Origin: Haloferax mediterranei ATCC 33500
GTDB lineage: Archaea; Halobacteriota; Halobacteria; Halobacteriales; Haloferacaceae
DNA: 64,000 nucleotides
NCBI RefSeq assembly: GCF_000306765.2
Contig: NC_017941.2
Span: 1,674,001 to 1,738,000 of the forward strand
Reading direction: 5' to 3'
Position numbers and translations under genes: made by a program. The notes under the pieces were generated by a model. That model was not told where the DNA came from. It saw only the letters and a program-made list of their open reading frames with translations, and ran no database searches. The first letter of the stretch is position 1. Every line of letters starts with the position of its first letter. Of this stretch, positions 44,850-54,972 are shown piece after piece.

Positions 44850-47489
44850 CTACAGTTCGCGCCGCCAGACGATTGCCTCGCCGTTGTCGAGTTCGACAGC
44901 AGACGGGTCGGTACTGGACGACGACTCCTCGGCACCGGGTGCGACTAAGGCCGGTTCCCAGCCGTCGGTCGGAATTTCGGGCGCGTTCTCGTCCTCGGCG
45001 GCGTCTTCGGCGAGATATTCGGGAGAGGTATCGACTGTGACACCTTCCATGTTCGCGGCGAAGAGCAGTTGTTCGTCTCCCGCAGGGGAGTGACGGAAAC
45101 CGTAGTAGAGAACCGTTCCGTCGGTCGGATGGCGATAGCTGAAGTAGTCGTCGTCCTCGTCTAAATCGGCGAGGAGCCACGGGCGGTCGTGACGGAATTC
45201 GCGGGTTTCGAGGCGGAACTTCATTCGCTCGTCGTCCTGTTCGTCGTGCCAATGGCTCAGGTTGGCGAACTCGTGAACGTCGCGCATCCACGCGTAGCTG
45301 TACGCTTCGAGGTCGGCGGCGGAAAGGTCGTCGCCGAGCGGTTGGTCCATCGCCGAGAGCATGTCGGCCATCACGTCGAGGTCGTAGTCTGTGGCCTCGA
45401 CGGCGGCCGAAAGCGCGTTCATCCACACTAGAAGTTTGTCGTTCGATTCGAAGCCGAGGTCCTTCACGCGGCGGAAGAATCGGTCGTCGTCGAAATCCTC
45501 GTCGCGGACCTGCCAGTAGCAGAACTTCGATTCGTCGGAGACGACCTTGACGTTCCACGTCAGGTCGGTATCGCGGACGAACCCCCACGGGGCGCGCATA
45601 TTGGCGTGGGCAAAATCCATCGGGACACCCGGCAGGAAGCAGTGGAACAGCATGGAGGAGGCCGCGTTGTCGTAGGCTTCGTCTATCGTATCGGGGTAGT
45701 CCTCGCCGAGATAGGGATTGACCGGCGACTGGTTGAACTCGACCGTCGGGTCGATTTGCGTCCCGCGGCGAACGGTGTCGTGATTGGCGACGCCCGTCAA
45801 CCAGTTGCCTCCGAACTCGCCGACTTCGCGGACGCGCCACCACTTCGTCGCCCAGAAGGTGAGAAGGGCGGGCGTGTTGTGCGCGAACGTGATAGGCGAC
45901 CACTGGAACGAGTGAGGATGCTGTTCGATGAGGGTGCGATACGACGCCGCGAGTTCCCAATCTACTCGCGGCCACGGGCGACCGTCCTCGTATATCATCC
46001 ACGGACGGTACTCCGTACCGGCGACTTCCTGCGTCACGCGGTCCATCTCTGCGAGGAAATCGTCGTCGTGGTACATCTCGCCGGTTTCGGGGTCGTAGGA
46101 GGTAAAATCCTGTGCGCCGTCGACGCGGATACCATCGGCACCGAAGTCCATCTTCCGACGCTGCATCTCCAAGAAGACGGCCCGAGCGGTCGGTTCGGTG
46201 TAGTCGAGGTGCTTACCATACATCCCCGGGCCGAGGATGTAGCGGTCGTTGAGGAGTTCCGCACCGCGGTTGTCAGCGTGGCCGAGCGCCACGTCGAAGA
46301 CGACTTTGACCGGTCTCGGAAGGTCGTGGCAGGCGGCAATGAAATCCACGAGTTCGTCCGGGCGACCGGTTTCGAGGATGGCCGGGTTCGGCGCGGAGAA
46401 AGCGCTGACGACGATATCGTAACCCCAGTTTATAATCTCGGGACGGGCAACCTCGACGGTGAGTTTATCGTCGGACTCTCTTTGTTCGTCCGACGAACCT
46501 TCGCTTGTGGAGATGTCGGCGGATTCTCTCTGTTCGTCCGACGAACCTCCACTCGCTTCGCTTGTGGAGGTGTTGGCGGATTCTCCCTGCTTGACGGACC
46601 AGAAGTCGTGTTGTTCCTTGTTTTCGGTCAGGGGTTCGAGGGGCATTACCTGAATCCCGTCGTAACCGGCGAAGGCGCGCTCCCACGGTTCGAGTGCGTC
46701 GCCAGCGCGTTGCTTCCCGGCGATATCCTCGTAGACCTCGGCGAGACCTGCGAGCGACCCGCGTTCGGTCGCGGTCCCCGGATGAATCTCCAGCATGCTC
46801 GTCGCTGGGTCGATACGCGGGAGACCGTCGTCTTCGGTCGTAGAGACGCGTTCATCCTCGGTGCCGAGTGCTTCGAAGTACTCGCGGTCCGTACGAGTTT
46901 CGTCGAGGACGCCCACGTCGTAGACCTCGGCGGGCGCGAAGGCACCGAACGGGACGGAGTACGAGACGGGGTCCTGAATCGTCTGTTCCTCGCCGTTTTC
47001 GTCCTCGTAGACGAGTTGGTACAGGGAGCCGAGCGTGCCGCGCGTCCCAGTTCGGACGCCTCCAACGACGGCCCAGTGGTACTCACCGGCGCGGCGCACG
47101 GAGACGCGGTCACGCCGGAATGAGACTTCTCGGTGGTCGGTCTCGCCGGGGTCGAGGTCCGCTGGCGAAGTCAACAGTTCGAGTTCGACTGCGGACTCGG
47201 GAACGTCAGCGTCGACGATTTCCGGCGTCCAGAAGCCGAACTCGACGGTTGCAGTGTCAGCGTCGGCACCGGTGTTGGTGTCAGTGTCGGCACCAGTGTT
47301 GGTGTCAGTGTCAGCACCGGTGTTGGTGTCAGTGTCGTCTTCGGGGGCGACGTGTGCTCCGAGGCGGGTTGCGAGTTCTTTGGCGGCCTCGAAGGCGTCG
47401 TCGTGGCTCTCGACGGTCGTCTCGTACCACGAGACGAGGTCGTCGGTGCGGTCCGAAAGCAGGGTCGGGGGAGCGTATCCTGAGCTCAT
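44850..47489 (-). CDS. GH13 alpha-glucan hydrolase/transferase, first of two
   Basis: The start at 47489 gives MSSGYAPPTLLSDRTDDLVS and 879 residues. The GH13 barrel is intact: VVFDVALGHADN (region I), GADGIRVDGAQDF (region II, nucleophile Asp), WMIYEDGRPWP (region III, Glu) and GVANHDTVRRGTQ (region IV). The protein lacks a signal peptide, so it works inside the cell. Two repeat insertions are notable: ADTDTNTG octapeptides at about residues 55-80, and SADISTSEGSSDEQRES-like repeats at about 310-340. Substrate specificity cannot be told. It follows the other GH13 gene by 77 bp. Confidence 0.85.
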   Translation of the reverse strand: MSSGYAPPTLLSDRTDDLVSWYETTVESHDDAFEAAKELATRLGAHVAPEDDTDTNTGADTDTNTGADTDTNTGADADTATVEFGFWTPEIVDADVPESAVELELLTSPADLDPGETDHREVSFRRDRVSVRRAGEYHWAVVGGVRTGTRGTLGSLYQLVYEDENGEEQTIQDPVSYSVPFGAFAPAEVYDVGVLDETRTDREYFEALGTEDERVSTTEDDGLPRIDPATSMLEIHPGTATERGSLAGLAEVYEDIAGKQRAGDALEPWERAFAGYDGIQVMPLEPLTENKEQHDFWSVKQGESANTSTSEASGGSSDEQRESADISTSEGSSDEQRESDDKLTVEVARPEIINWGYDIVVSAFSAPNPAILETGRPDELVDFIAACHDLPRPVKVVFDVALGHADNRGAELLNDRYILGPGMYGKHLDYTEPTARAVFLEMQRRKMDFGADGIRVDGAQDFTSYDPETGEMYHDDDFLAEMDRVTQEVAGTEYRPWMIYEDGRPWPRVDWELAASYRTLIEQHPHSFQWSPITFAHNTPALLTFWATKWWRVREVGEFGGNWLTGVANHDTVRRGTQIDPTVEFNQSPVNPYLGEDYPDTIDEAYDNAASSMLFHCFLPGVPMDFAHANMRAPWGFVRDTDLTWNVKVVSDESKFCYWQVRDEDFDDDRFFRRVKDLGFESNDKLLVWMNALSAAVEATDYDLDVMADMLSAMDQPLGDDLSAADLEAYSYAWMRDVHEFANLSHWHDEQDDERMKFRLETREFRHDRPWLLADLDEDDDYFSYRHPTDGTVLYYGFRHSPAGDEQLLFAANMEGVTVDTSPEYLAEDAAEDENAPEIPTDGWEPALVAPGAEESSSSTDPSAVELDNGEAIVWRREL
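47257..47328. repeat. 24-bp tandem repeat coding ADTDTNTG octapeptides
   Basis: Three 24-bp units lie at 47257-47280, 47281-47304 and 47305-47328 and differ by one to three bases. They begin TCAGTGTCGGCACC on the plus strand and keep the reading frame of the GH13 gene, so copy number can vary without disrupting it. Confidence 0.85.
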
Positions 47490-47566
47490 CGTGTGTCGGG
47501 TGGTCAGACGGGGTCGGGACGGTACAGCGCGAACGGTGCTATGCGGACGGGCAACGTCGAGCGGTA

Positions 47567-49690
47567 CTACACGAGCGGGCAAATCGCCACGTCGTCGACG
47601 CGGAGACCGCCCTCAGCAGCGATGGAGTCGCCGGAGACGAGGTCCGTGGCGTCAACGTCGAGGTCGCCGATATCGACCGTCACGGAACCATCGCCGAAGT
47701 GCAGGAGACAGAGGTACGAGCCGTCGGCGTGGTCGCGGACGAATGCGACGGCACGGTCGGAATCGGTCTCGTAGTCGATGCGGCGGAACGACCCGCCGTA
47801 CCTGAGCGCGGGTGTTTCGTCGCGTACCTCGATGAGTCGCTCGTAGTGTTCGCGGATATCGTCGCGGGCGTGCTCCCACGAAAGGGCGTCGCGGCGGCCA
47901 CGCTGACCGATTTCCTGACCCCCGTAAATCATCGGCACACCGGGGAGCGTAAAGAGCGCGCCCGCGCCAGCCAGCGCTTCGGATTCCCCGCATTCGACGA
48001 TGTAGCGGGTTTCGTCGTGGTTTTCGAGATAGAGCATGAACGCCGCGTGGTCGGGGAAGCCGACTTCTGCGCGCTGGTCGATGGCGTCGAGGATTCGCTC
48101 GGCGGGGGCGTCGCCGCGGCCGACCTGTCGAAGGACGAAGTACAGCGTCGTGTCGAAGTGCATGTCGAACATTCCCTCGTGGAAGTCGGCGATGTACGGG
48201 ATGGTCTCGTCGAGGAGGAGGAAGTCTGAGTCCTTCGATTTCACGCGGTCGCGTATCTCCTGCCAGAAGGTGTCTGGCACGGCCCAGGCCATGTCACACC
48301 GAAAGCCGTCGACGATTTCGGCCCACATGTCGACCGCATCGAGTAGATAGCGTCGAACATCGAGATTTCGGTGGTCGAAGTTGGCGATGTACTCCCAGTC
48401 GAAGTACGTCCCCGGTTCGCCGTTTTCTTGCCACTCGTACCAGTCGTAGTAGTCCGAGTCGGGATTCTTGTACGCGTCTTTGAAAAACGGATGTTCGCGC
48501 GCGGAGTGGTTGAGCACGAGGTCGAAAAGGACCTTCATCCCGCGGTCGTGGGCGGCTTCGACGAACTGCTCGTAGTCCTCACGGGAGCCCAGGTCCTCCG
48601 CGATTGAGTAGAAGTCCACGATGTTGTAGCCGTGCGGCGCGTGGTCGTTCTGGAGAACGGGAGTCAGCCACAGGCAGTCGACGCCGAGCGATTCGAGGTA
48701 GTCGAGTCGGTTTTCGAGCGCCTCGAAGGTGTTTTCGACCTCGTCATCGCCGACATCGCCAGACTGCGTCTGGCGGTCCGACGAACCTTTCTCGTCGACA
48801 CCGGAGGTGTAGCCGCGAACGTAAATTTCGTAGAGCGTTACCTCCTGTGCCCACTTCGGCGGGTCGTTGGGACGGGCAACGGAGACGCGCTGTCCGCCGG
48901 AACCGTCGCTCTTGGCCGTGCTCTCAGTGTCGTTCGTCTCACCCTCGGTAGTTGCACCCTCGTGTTCGGCTTCACCCTCGTGTTCGGCTTCCGCGACGCC
49001 GCCGTCGGTGATGGCGTCGCGTTCGACGGTCACAGTGTCTGGGACGCTGTACGTCTCGTCGAGGGCGACGCCGTGGACGCGAAGTCGGTCGCCGATAGCT
49101 GAGACGGGGATGCGGAGTTCCCAGCCGTCCGTTTCGACGGCGGACCGATTCACGTCGTCGCGGTCGTCGACGACGAATTCGACGACGAGGTCGTCTCGGT
49201 CGGTATCACTATTCGGATTCGGCTGCGGGTCGGCGCGGACGACGACAACGCCGTCCTCGACGGTCGCATCGAGACGAATACGGGGACGGCCGCCGTCACC
49301 CCGCTGGGCTTCGCCAGCACCGCTGCCGGAACCGGAGGCACCACCGCTGAACTGAGTTGGCCGGGCGGACCCACTCTGTCCGCTGAATCCACTGAATCCG
49401 CTCATACCGCTCTCGCCGCTTCTGACCGACCCAGACGGGAGGTACGAACCGGGGAACACACGAACAGTGAGCGTGTGTGGCCCGTCGGGTGCGTCGAGTT
49501 CGAGGACGTAGCTCCCTTCGGCATCGGGAGTAAACTGGACGACAGGAGTGCCTTCTTCGAAGTCGAGGCTGCTCGCGACGGGGGCACTGCGTACGTGCCA
49601 CTCGTAATCAGCGTCGGGGTTTGGGTTCCGCGGGGCGAGTTGGACGGACTCACCGACGGCCATGAATTGCGGCGGACCTGGGTGATGCAT
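47567..49690 (-). CDS. GH13 alpha-amylase-type enzyme with N-terminal beta domain
   Basis: The 707-residue protein starts MHHPGPPQFMAVGESVQL and has an Ig-like N-terminal region, a Gly/Ser-rich linker (about 90-120) and a second beta domain. The GH13 barrel runs from about 270 and has LFDLVLNHS (region I), GFRCDMAWAVP (II, nucleophile Asp), LLLDETIPY (III, acid Glu) and ENHDETR (IV). A beta C-domain closes it. It has no export signal. It is divergent from the glucoamylase gene across 174 bp and begins the two-gene GH13 operon. Confidence 0.87.
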   Translation of the reverse strand: MHHPGPPQFMAVGESVQLAPRNPNPDADYEWHVRSAPVASSLDFEEGTPVVQFTPDAEGSYVLELDAPDGPHTLTVRVFPGSYLPSGSVRSGESGMSGFSGFSGQSGSARPTQFSGGASGSGSGAGEAQRGDGGRPRIRLDATVEDGVVVVRADPQPNPNSDTDRDDLVVEFVVDDRDDVNRSAVETDGWELRIPVSAIGDRLRVHGVALDETYSVPDTVTVERDAITDGGVAEAEHEGEAEHEGATTEGETNDTESTAKSDGSGGQRVSVARPNDPPKWAQEVTLYEIYVRGYTSGVDEKGSSDRQTQSGDVGDDEVENTFEALENRLDYLESLGVDCLWLTPVLQNDHAPHGYNIVDFYSIAEDLGSREDYEQFVEAAHDRGMKVLFDLVLNHSAREHPFFKDAYKNPDSDYYDWYEWQENGEPGTYFDWEYIANFDHRNLDVRRYLLDAVDMWAEIVDGFRCDMAWAVPDTFWQEIRDRVKSKDSDFLLLDETIPYIADFHEGMFDMHFDTTLYFVLRQVGRGDAPAERILDAIDQRAEVGFPDHAAFMLYLENHDETRYIVECGESEALAGAGALFTLPGVPMIYGGQEIGQRGRRDALSWEHARDDIREHYERLIEVRDETPALRYGGSFRRIDYETDSDRAVAFVRDHADGSYLCLLHFGDGSVTVDIGDLDVDATDLVSGDSIAAEGGLRVDDVAICPLV

Positions 49691-49864
49691 ACACTCAATG
49701 AACGTGCCGGGAGACTTTGAGTTTACTCCCGTGAGAATACTTGTTTCGTTACGAGACGGCTTCTATCCCGTCACCGTGGAGTCTGTCGAATTCATAGCAG
49801 AGAAGAGATAAAAACGGGTGTCCGAGCAGCCAATACTTATGGTTCGGGGCCAACGTCTACCTCT
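49691..49864. promoter_or_regulatory. Divergent promoter of the GH13 and GH15 genes
   Basis: This 174-bp gap must drive both arms. CCAATACTTATGG near 49831-49843 lies about 25-30 bp before the glucoamylase ATG (49865), predicting a leaderless mRNA. AGTATTCTC near 49735-49743, read on the minus strand, could serve the GH13 operon. I saw no strong operator palindrome. Confidence 0.45.
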
Positions 49865-52800
49865 ATGCGACTTCGGACCGCGTTAAACGAATACAAACTC
49901 GACCGAGGTGGACGCTTTCCAGAAGAGTGTCAAACCTCGGGCGGTGCGTTTTCGGGCCACGGGGACCGGCTTGTTTACGTCGGCCTTGACGGGTCTCTCC
50001 GGGACTACTCGTCTGCACTTTCAGGTCTCTATGGTATTGACCGCTCCCGGTTCGGTATCGAGACGAACGGTGAGACACACTGGTTCGACGAACTCGAATC
50101 CGTTCGTCAGCACTACTACCGCGAGACGACGCTCGTCGAAACCGAGTACGACGCCGGCGAGTACACCGTCCACCAGTACGACCTGACGCTCGGTCGGGCC
50201 CACGTGACGCACGTCGAACTTCGCGGTGCGATTCCAACTGACGCACACCTGACTGCCTTTCTCACCTTTGCTCCAGAGGGGCGAGAGACCCGCGTCGGCC
50301 GACTTATCCACGAAGAAGGCGGGCCGAACGGGACGCAGGCGGTCGAGGTGTTCCACAGGAACGAACACGACTACGTCACGGCTTCGACCGGTCTCGACGA
50401 CGTTCGCGGGCAGATTCCCGAGCGGTTCGACGAGATTCTCTCCGATGACACGTTCGACTTCCCGCGAGAGGCCGTTTTGGACCGGTACGAAGACACCCAT
50501 TTGTCCGGCGATGTCGTCGTCAGCGCCCCGCTCGAACAGGAAGGTCGGGCCGCACGGACGACGCTCGTCACTCAGCTATCAGACCACGGCGAGATGGCTC
50601 GCTCGGAGGCGCTCGCAGACCTGCAACACTGCTCGGTCCAGCACGCCACGGCTGACGCGCTTCGCTCCGCCGCTCGCGAACAAGCGGAAGTGTTCGTTCC
50701 AGACGAGACGCCGCGCGAACGCATCGTTCGAGCCGACCTCCGTGCCCTCTCACTCCTGACTGCGCCGAGCGGCGCTCGCATCGCTGGCCCTGAGTTCGAC
50801 CCGTTTTACGCCCACTCCGGCGGGTACGGCTACACGTGGTTCCGCGACGACGCCGAGATTTCGCTGGCGCTCGCGCGCGCTGACGATGAGTTCTCACTCA
50901 CCCTCGGCGACCGACTTTCGACGAGCGCCGAGTTCTACTGCGATACGCAACTCCACGACGGCACGTGGCCCCACCGCGTCTGGGCTGTCGACGGGAGCAT
51001 CGCACCCGGCTGGGCACACGGCCGCGTCGAGGGCACAGGCGACGAGGAGTATCAAGCAGACCAGACGGCAAGCGTCGTGGCGTACCTCGCGACGCTGCTC
51101 TCGGAGCGCCGTGACGAACTCGACGACGAACTCGTCGGGCGCATCCGGTCGGCCATCACAGCAGGCATCTCAGGACTCGATAGCAGTCTCGAAGACGACG
51201 GACTTCCGATGGCCTGTCAGAACGCGTGGGAGAACATGAGCGGTCGGTTTACCCACACGGCCGCGACATTCTTACGAGCATATTCGACCGTCGCTACCGC
51301 ACCCGTGAACGAAGAACTGCGCGAGCACGCGTCGACACAGGCGAAAACAGTCTACGACGGTCTCGACAAACTCTGGTCGAAAGAGCGGTCGGTGTACGCC
51401 CTCCGTCTCCACGGTGACGACAACGTAGACGACCGACTCGACTCGGCCACCTTCGCACTCGTTGACGCCATCGACGCCTACGCCGACATCGAGGAAATCG
51501 ACTCGAAGACGGCCAATCGCCTCGTCAAGCACATGTCCGCGACCCTGAAGGGCCTGTATCGGAACCCTCGGGGCGACGTGGCCGGTCTCGTCCGCTTTGA
51601 GGACGACTACTGGCGCGCAGACGGACAGGAAGGCGAGAAGGTTTGGTCCGTCGCCACCGCGTGGGGAGCAAACGCCGCCGTGAAATTCGGCCTCCTCTGT
51701 GACCGCCTCGGCAAGGACGGCCGCCGGTTTATCGAGCGGGCGACGAACCTCTACGAACTGCTGCAACCCGACGGTCCGTTCTCGACAGGTGCGGACTATC
51801 TCGCCGAACAGGTGTTCGACGACGGCAGTTTCGACAGTGCTGCACCCCTCGGCTGGCCACACGCGATTCGGATGGAGACGACCGCGATTCTCGCCGAAAT
51901 CGACGCGCTTCCGGCACCGAAGCCAGCACCGACTGGCCCGGAGAACCGGCCGCGTTGGACGACCGGCGAAAAGTACGGTATCGGAACGGTCGCCGACCAC
52001 GATACCGACGACCCCTCGCGCATCTGGTTTACACTGACGGAAGGTGCACTCACCGAAGTTCGCTTCCCGCGGGTCGACCTGATGAATCTCAGGACGCTCG
52101 ACTTCCTCGTCGTCGACGCCGACCCGAAATCCGAGTACACGGCCCGGACACACAACGAGACCCGTCGAGACGACCACGCCGATACGGTCGAACGACGGGT
52201 CGAAATCGTCGAAGACGATGCGCTCGTGTTCCGCCACATCATCACAGAAACGGGCGACGGTCGCGGTCACGAATGGGAACTCACCGTCGAGTACGCCATC
52301 GACCCCGAACACGACGCGATGCTCGCTGATGTGCAGTTCGAGGCACTCGACGACGGCGAGTACGAGCTGTACACCGTCGCCGACACGGCCCTCGCCAACA
52401 CCGGCGCGAAGGACCGTGGACTCCGCCTCGGCGAACTCGGAAGTTACCACCTCGTCGCCCGCGACGCGGGAGCGTTCGACGCCAATGACGGAAACGAACC
52501 GCTTCTCATCGACCAGAACGGCCGTAAGTACAGCGTCGCTATCGCGCTCACCACCGCCGGTCGGTTCGAGTGGTCCACTGTCGGCGTCGCCGGTTCTCGA
52601 TACCTTGCGGACTTTTTCTCCAAAGGGACGCTTCCGGCCCCACAAGAGCGCGTCGACGACGAGAACGTCGTCCTCGTCGGCCGTATCGGTACCGGCTCCG
52701 ACCTCTCGGAGACGCTGGCGCTCGGCTTTGCCGAACACGCCGACACCGCCGCCGCACTCGGCGAGGCCGCCGGTGCACTGACTCGTGGCTACGAGACGGT

Positions 52801-54400
52801 TCGGTCGGCCTACACCGACTCGTGGGCCGACTTTCTCGCGGATAAGACGCTGCCCGATTCGGTCGCCAACGACGACGGCCTCGCCGCGCAGTACAAGACC
52901 TGTCTCATGAGTCTGCGCGCAGTCGAGGACAAGACCTACCTCGGCGCGGGTATCGCCTCACCGTCGGTTCCGTGGGGCGAAGTCGTCCCCGCCGAAGAGG
53001 CCAAAGGGTACGGTTACAACTTCGTCTGGTCGCGCGACCTCTATCAGGTCTTTACCGTCTTCGAGGCCGTCGGCGACATCGAGACGGCCATCGACGCGTT
53101 GGAATACATCTACACCTACCAGCAGGACGACCGTGGGTTCATCCCGCAGAACACCTACCTCAACGGGCGGACTCGCTGGGGCGGCGAGCAGATGGACAAC
53201 ATCTCGTTCCCGCAGGTGATGGCCTACATGCTCACCGAACACGGTGTCTCTTTCGACGACGTGGACTACGACTACGTCAACGTCAAGCGCTCTGCGGACT
53301 ACGTCGCCCGGAACGGGCCGCCAACCGCACAGGAGCGCTGGGAGGAAGAAGCCGGCTACTCGCCGTCATCCATCGCCGCCGAAATCGCCGGACTCGGCTG
53401 TGCGGCCGCCATCGCACTCGACGAGGGTCACGAGGAAGACGCACTCGTCTGGTTAGCACTCGCAGACGACTGGGCCAAGCGTGTCGGCGACTGGACGGCA
53501 ACCAGAACCGGGACCGACCGGAACACACACACCCCGTACTACGTCCGAATCACCCGCGACGGCGAACCCGACGCCGGACACCTTCGGACGCTCGCGAACA
53601 ACGGGCCGACACTCGACGAACGCGAAATCATCGACGGCGGCTTCCTCGAACTGACGCGTCTGGGCATCAAACCCGCGGACGACGAGATTATCCGAAACTC
53701 GGTGAAGGAAGTCGACGAGACGATTCGCGTCGATACGCCGCACGGCCCGGCGTTTTACCGCTACAACGGCGACGGCTACGGCGAACGCGAACGCGACGAA
53801 GAAGGCGCACCGTGGTCCATCGACGCCAAAGGGAAGGGTCGACTCTGGCCCATCTTCACCGGCGAACGCGGCGAGTACGAACTCCTCGCGGGAACCGAAG
53901 AGGGTCCCCTCGAACCGTCGAACCTGCTTCGGACGATGGCTGCCTTCGCCAACTCCGGGCGGATGCTCGCCGAGCAGGTCTGGGACCGCGAACACTCGAC
54001 GGCCTACAACTGGCAGTTCGGTGAGGGGACCGGCAGTGCGACGCCACTGGCGTGGTCGATGGCGCAGTTCGTCCGCCTCGCACACGGTATCGACGCTGGC
54101 GAACCCGTCGAAACGCCTGCATTCCTGCGCGAGCGCTACGTCGAGAGCGACCGACCGTCAGGTCCGACGCTCCGCGTGAGCACGCGTTTCAAAGGCGACA
54201 AACTCGTCGTCTCCGGACAGACCGACGCCGCCGTCGTCGCCGTGAAAACGCCGGGCGAGACGACGCTTGTCGAACCCGAAAACGACACGTTCGAAGTCGA
54301 AGTCGCAATCGAGTACGGCGAAAACCAAGTGACCGTCGCCGCCGCAACCGACACCGACCTGACGAAGGCCGGAACGACCGTCTCGCGGTTCACGCTCTAA
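49865..54400 (+). CDS. Tandem GH15 glucoamylase (glucan 1,4-alpha-glucosidase) fusion
   Basis: This 1511-residue protein carries two GH15-like halves. Residues about 1-270 are beta-rich. A first (alpha/alpha)6 region follows to about 690 with YTWFRDDAEIS near 325 and MACQNAWENMSGRFTHTA near 450. From about 695 a glucodextranase-type N-domain (KYGIGTVADHDTDDPSRIWF) precedes a second catalytic region with NFVWSRDLYQVF near 1050, NGRTRWGGEQMDNISF near 1100 and AEQVWDREHSTAYNWQFGEG near 1375. An Ig-like end starts near 1430. Each half is close to a known enzyme. No signal peptide is seen, so it should act on internal glucan or maltodextrin. Confidence 0.88.
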   Translation: MRLRTALNEYKLDRGGRFPEECQTSGGAFSGHGDRLVYVGLDGSLRDYSSALSGLYGIDRSRFGIETNGETHWFDELESVRQHYYRETTLVETEYDAGEYTVHQYDLTLGRAHVTHVELRGAIPTDAHLTAFLTFAPEGRETRVGRLIHEEGGPNGTQAVEVFHRNEHDYVTASTGLDDVRGQIPERFDEILSDDTFDFPREAVLDRYEDTHLSGDVVVSAPLEQEGRAARTTLVTQLSDHGEMARSEALADLQHCSVQHATADALRSAAREQAEVFVPDETPRERIVRADLRALSLLTAPSGARIAGPEFDPFYAHSGGYGYTWFRDDAEISLALARADDEFSLTLGDRLSTSAEFYCDTQLHDGTWPHRVWAVDGSIAPGWAHGRVEGTGDEEYQADQTASVVAYLATLLSERRDELDDELVGRIRSAITAGISGLDSSLEDDGLPMACQNAWENMSGRFTHTAATFLRAYSTVATAPVNEELREHASTQAKTVYDGLDKLWSKERSVYALRLHGDDNVDDRLDSATFALVDAIDAYADIEEIDSKTANRLVKHMSATLKGLYRNPRGDVAGLVRFEDDYWRADGQEGEKVWSVATAWGANAAVKFGLLCDRLGKDGRRFIERATNLYELLQPDGPFSTGADYLAEQVFDDGSFDSAAPLGWPHAIRMETTAILAEIDALPAPKPAPTGPENRPRWTTGEKYGIGTVADHDTDDPSRIWFTLTEGALTEVRFPRVDLMNLRTLDFLVVDADPKSEYTARTHNETRRDDHADTVERRVEIVEDDALVFRHIITETGDGRGHEWELTVEYAIDPEHDAMLADVQFEALDDGEYELYTVADTALANTGAKDRGLRLGELGSYHLVARDAGAFDANDGNEPLLIDQNGRKYSVAIALTTAGRFEWSTVGVAGSRYLADFFSKGTLPAPQERVDDENVVLVGRIGTGSDLSETLALGFAEHADTAAALGEAAGALTRGYETVRSAYTDSWADFLADKTLPDSVANDDGLAAQYKTCLMSLRAVEDKTYLGAGIASPSVPWGEVVPAEEAKGYGYNFVWSRDLYQVFTVFEAVGDIETAIDALEYIYTYQQDDRGFIPQNTYLNGRTRWGGEQMDNISFPQVMAYMLTEHGVSFDDVDYDYVNVKRSADYVARNGPPTAQERWEEEAGYSPSSIAAEIAGLGCAAAIALDEGHEEDALVWLALADDWAKRVGDWTATRTGTDRNTHTPYYVRITRDGEPDAGHLRTLANNGPTLDEREIIDGGFLELTRLGIKPADDEIIRNSVKEVDETIRVDTPHGPAFYRYNGDGYGERERDEEGAPWSIDAKGKGRLWPIFTGERGEYELLAGTEEGPLEPSNLLRTMAAFANSGRMLAEQVWDREHSTAYNWQFGEGTGSATPLAWSMAQFVRLAHGIDAGEPVETPAFLRERYVESDRPSGPTLRVSTRFKGDKLVVSGQTDAAVVAVKTPGETTLVEPENDTFEVEVAIEYGENQVTVAAATDTDLTKAGTTVSRFTL

Positions 54401-54972
54401 CCGGGGGCAACAGCCGAATTAGCTCGGCTCTCGGTCCGGTCACAGTCTTACTTTGGTTCAATAATCCCGCGTCGGTTCTCTTTCAATTCCGTCACGGTCT
54501 CAGTTCCGTCTCGGCCTCATTTCGGTTGAGGTGGCGAGTAGCTGACTCGCACGTCCTCAACCGTGTTCACACCATTGGTAACATTGGGTGTGAAAAATCG
54601 GGCGCTTCTCACTCTTGCGGAGAAAATTCTAACGTCAAAAAGGTGGTTCAGATCTGACATTCGATAGAACGTGCAAAATAGTTAATATGAATCTCGTCTA
54701 AGGTGTTAGTGCCGCGACACGTGTCGTGGCTGTGGACCAACACTCGGCCGCCATCTAGCAGCCAGCCCAAATTCCAGCATGGCCGGATGTTGCCCGTGTC
54801 CATCCGCGCGGTTCGTGCCTCGGGAGTTACCGTGCGGGCGAAGCCGCTCTCATGAGCGGCGGCTTTTCGACGATTAGGAAGCACCACCCCACACCGACGA
54901 GCGACAGTCTCAGCTCTCGCATTTTGATACCCTGCCAACACGACTTTTCTACCTCGACCCTAACGGAGGAGT
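54401..54972. other. 572-bp gap with a palindrome and a hairpin
   Basis: I find no convincing gene. Two structures stand out: the near-perfect 20-bp palindrome GCCGCGACACGTGTCGTGGC at 54711-54730 (one mismatched pair), and the stem-loop GCCGCTC-TCAT-GAGCGGC at 54843-54860 followed by GGCTTTT, which looks like a terminator or the end of a small RNA. Several short frames of 60-70 codons in this gap lack a credible start and bias. Decayed mobile DNA is possible. Confidence 0.5.
54843..54866 (+). terminator. Stem-loop with T run
   Basis: A 7-bp GC stem with a 4-nt loop is followed by GGCTTTTC. It could terminate a small RNA, a short transcript within the gap, or readthrough from the glucoamylase gene. 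Confidence 0.45.

Noticed and set aside
44764..46002. 412-codon Arg-rich minus-strand frame inside the GH13 gene
   Set aside because: Out-of-frame reading of the GH13 gene. Arg-rich content is the usual sign of a +1 shift in this genome.
46868..48229. 453-codon Arg-rich plus-strand frame over the two GH13 genes
   Set aside because: Extreme Arg content and antisense position over two genes with intact catalytic motifs.
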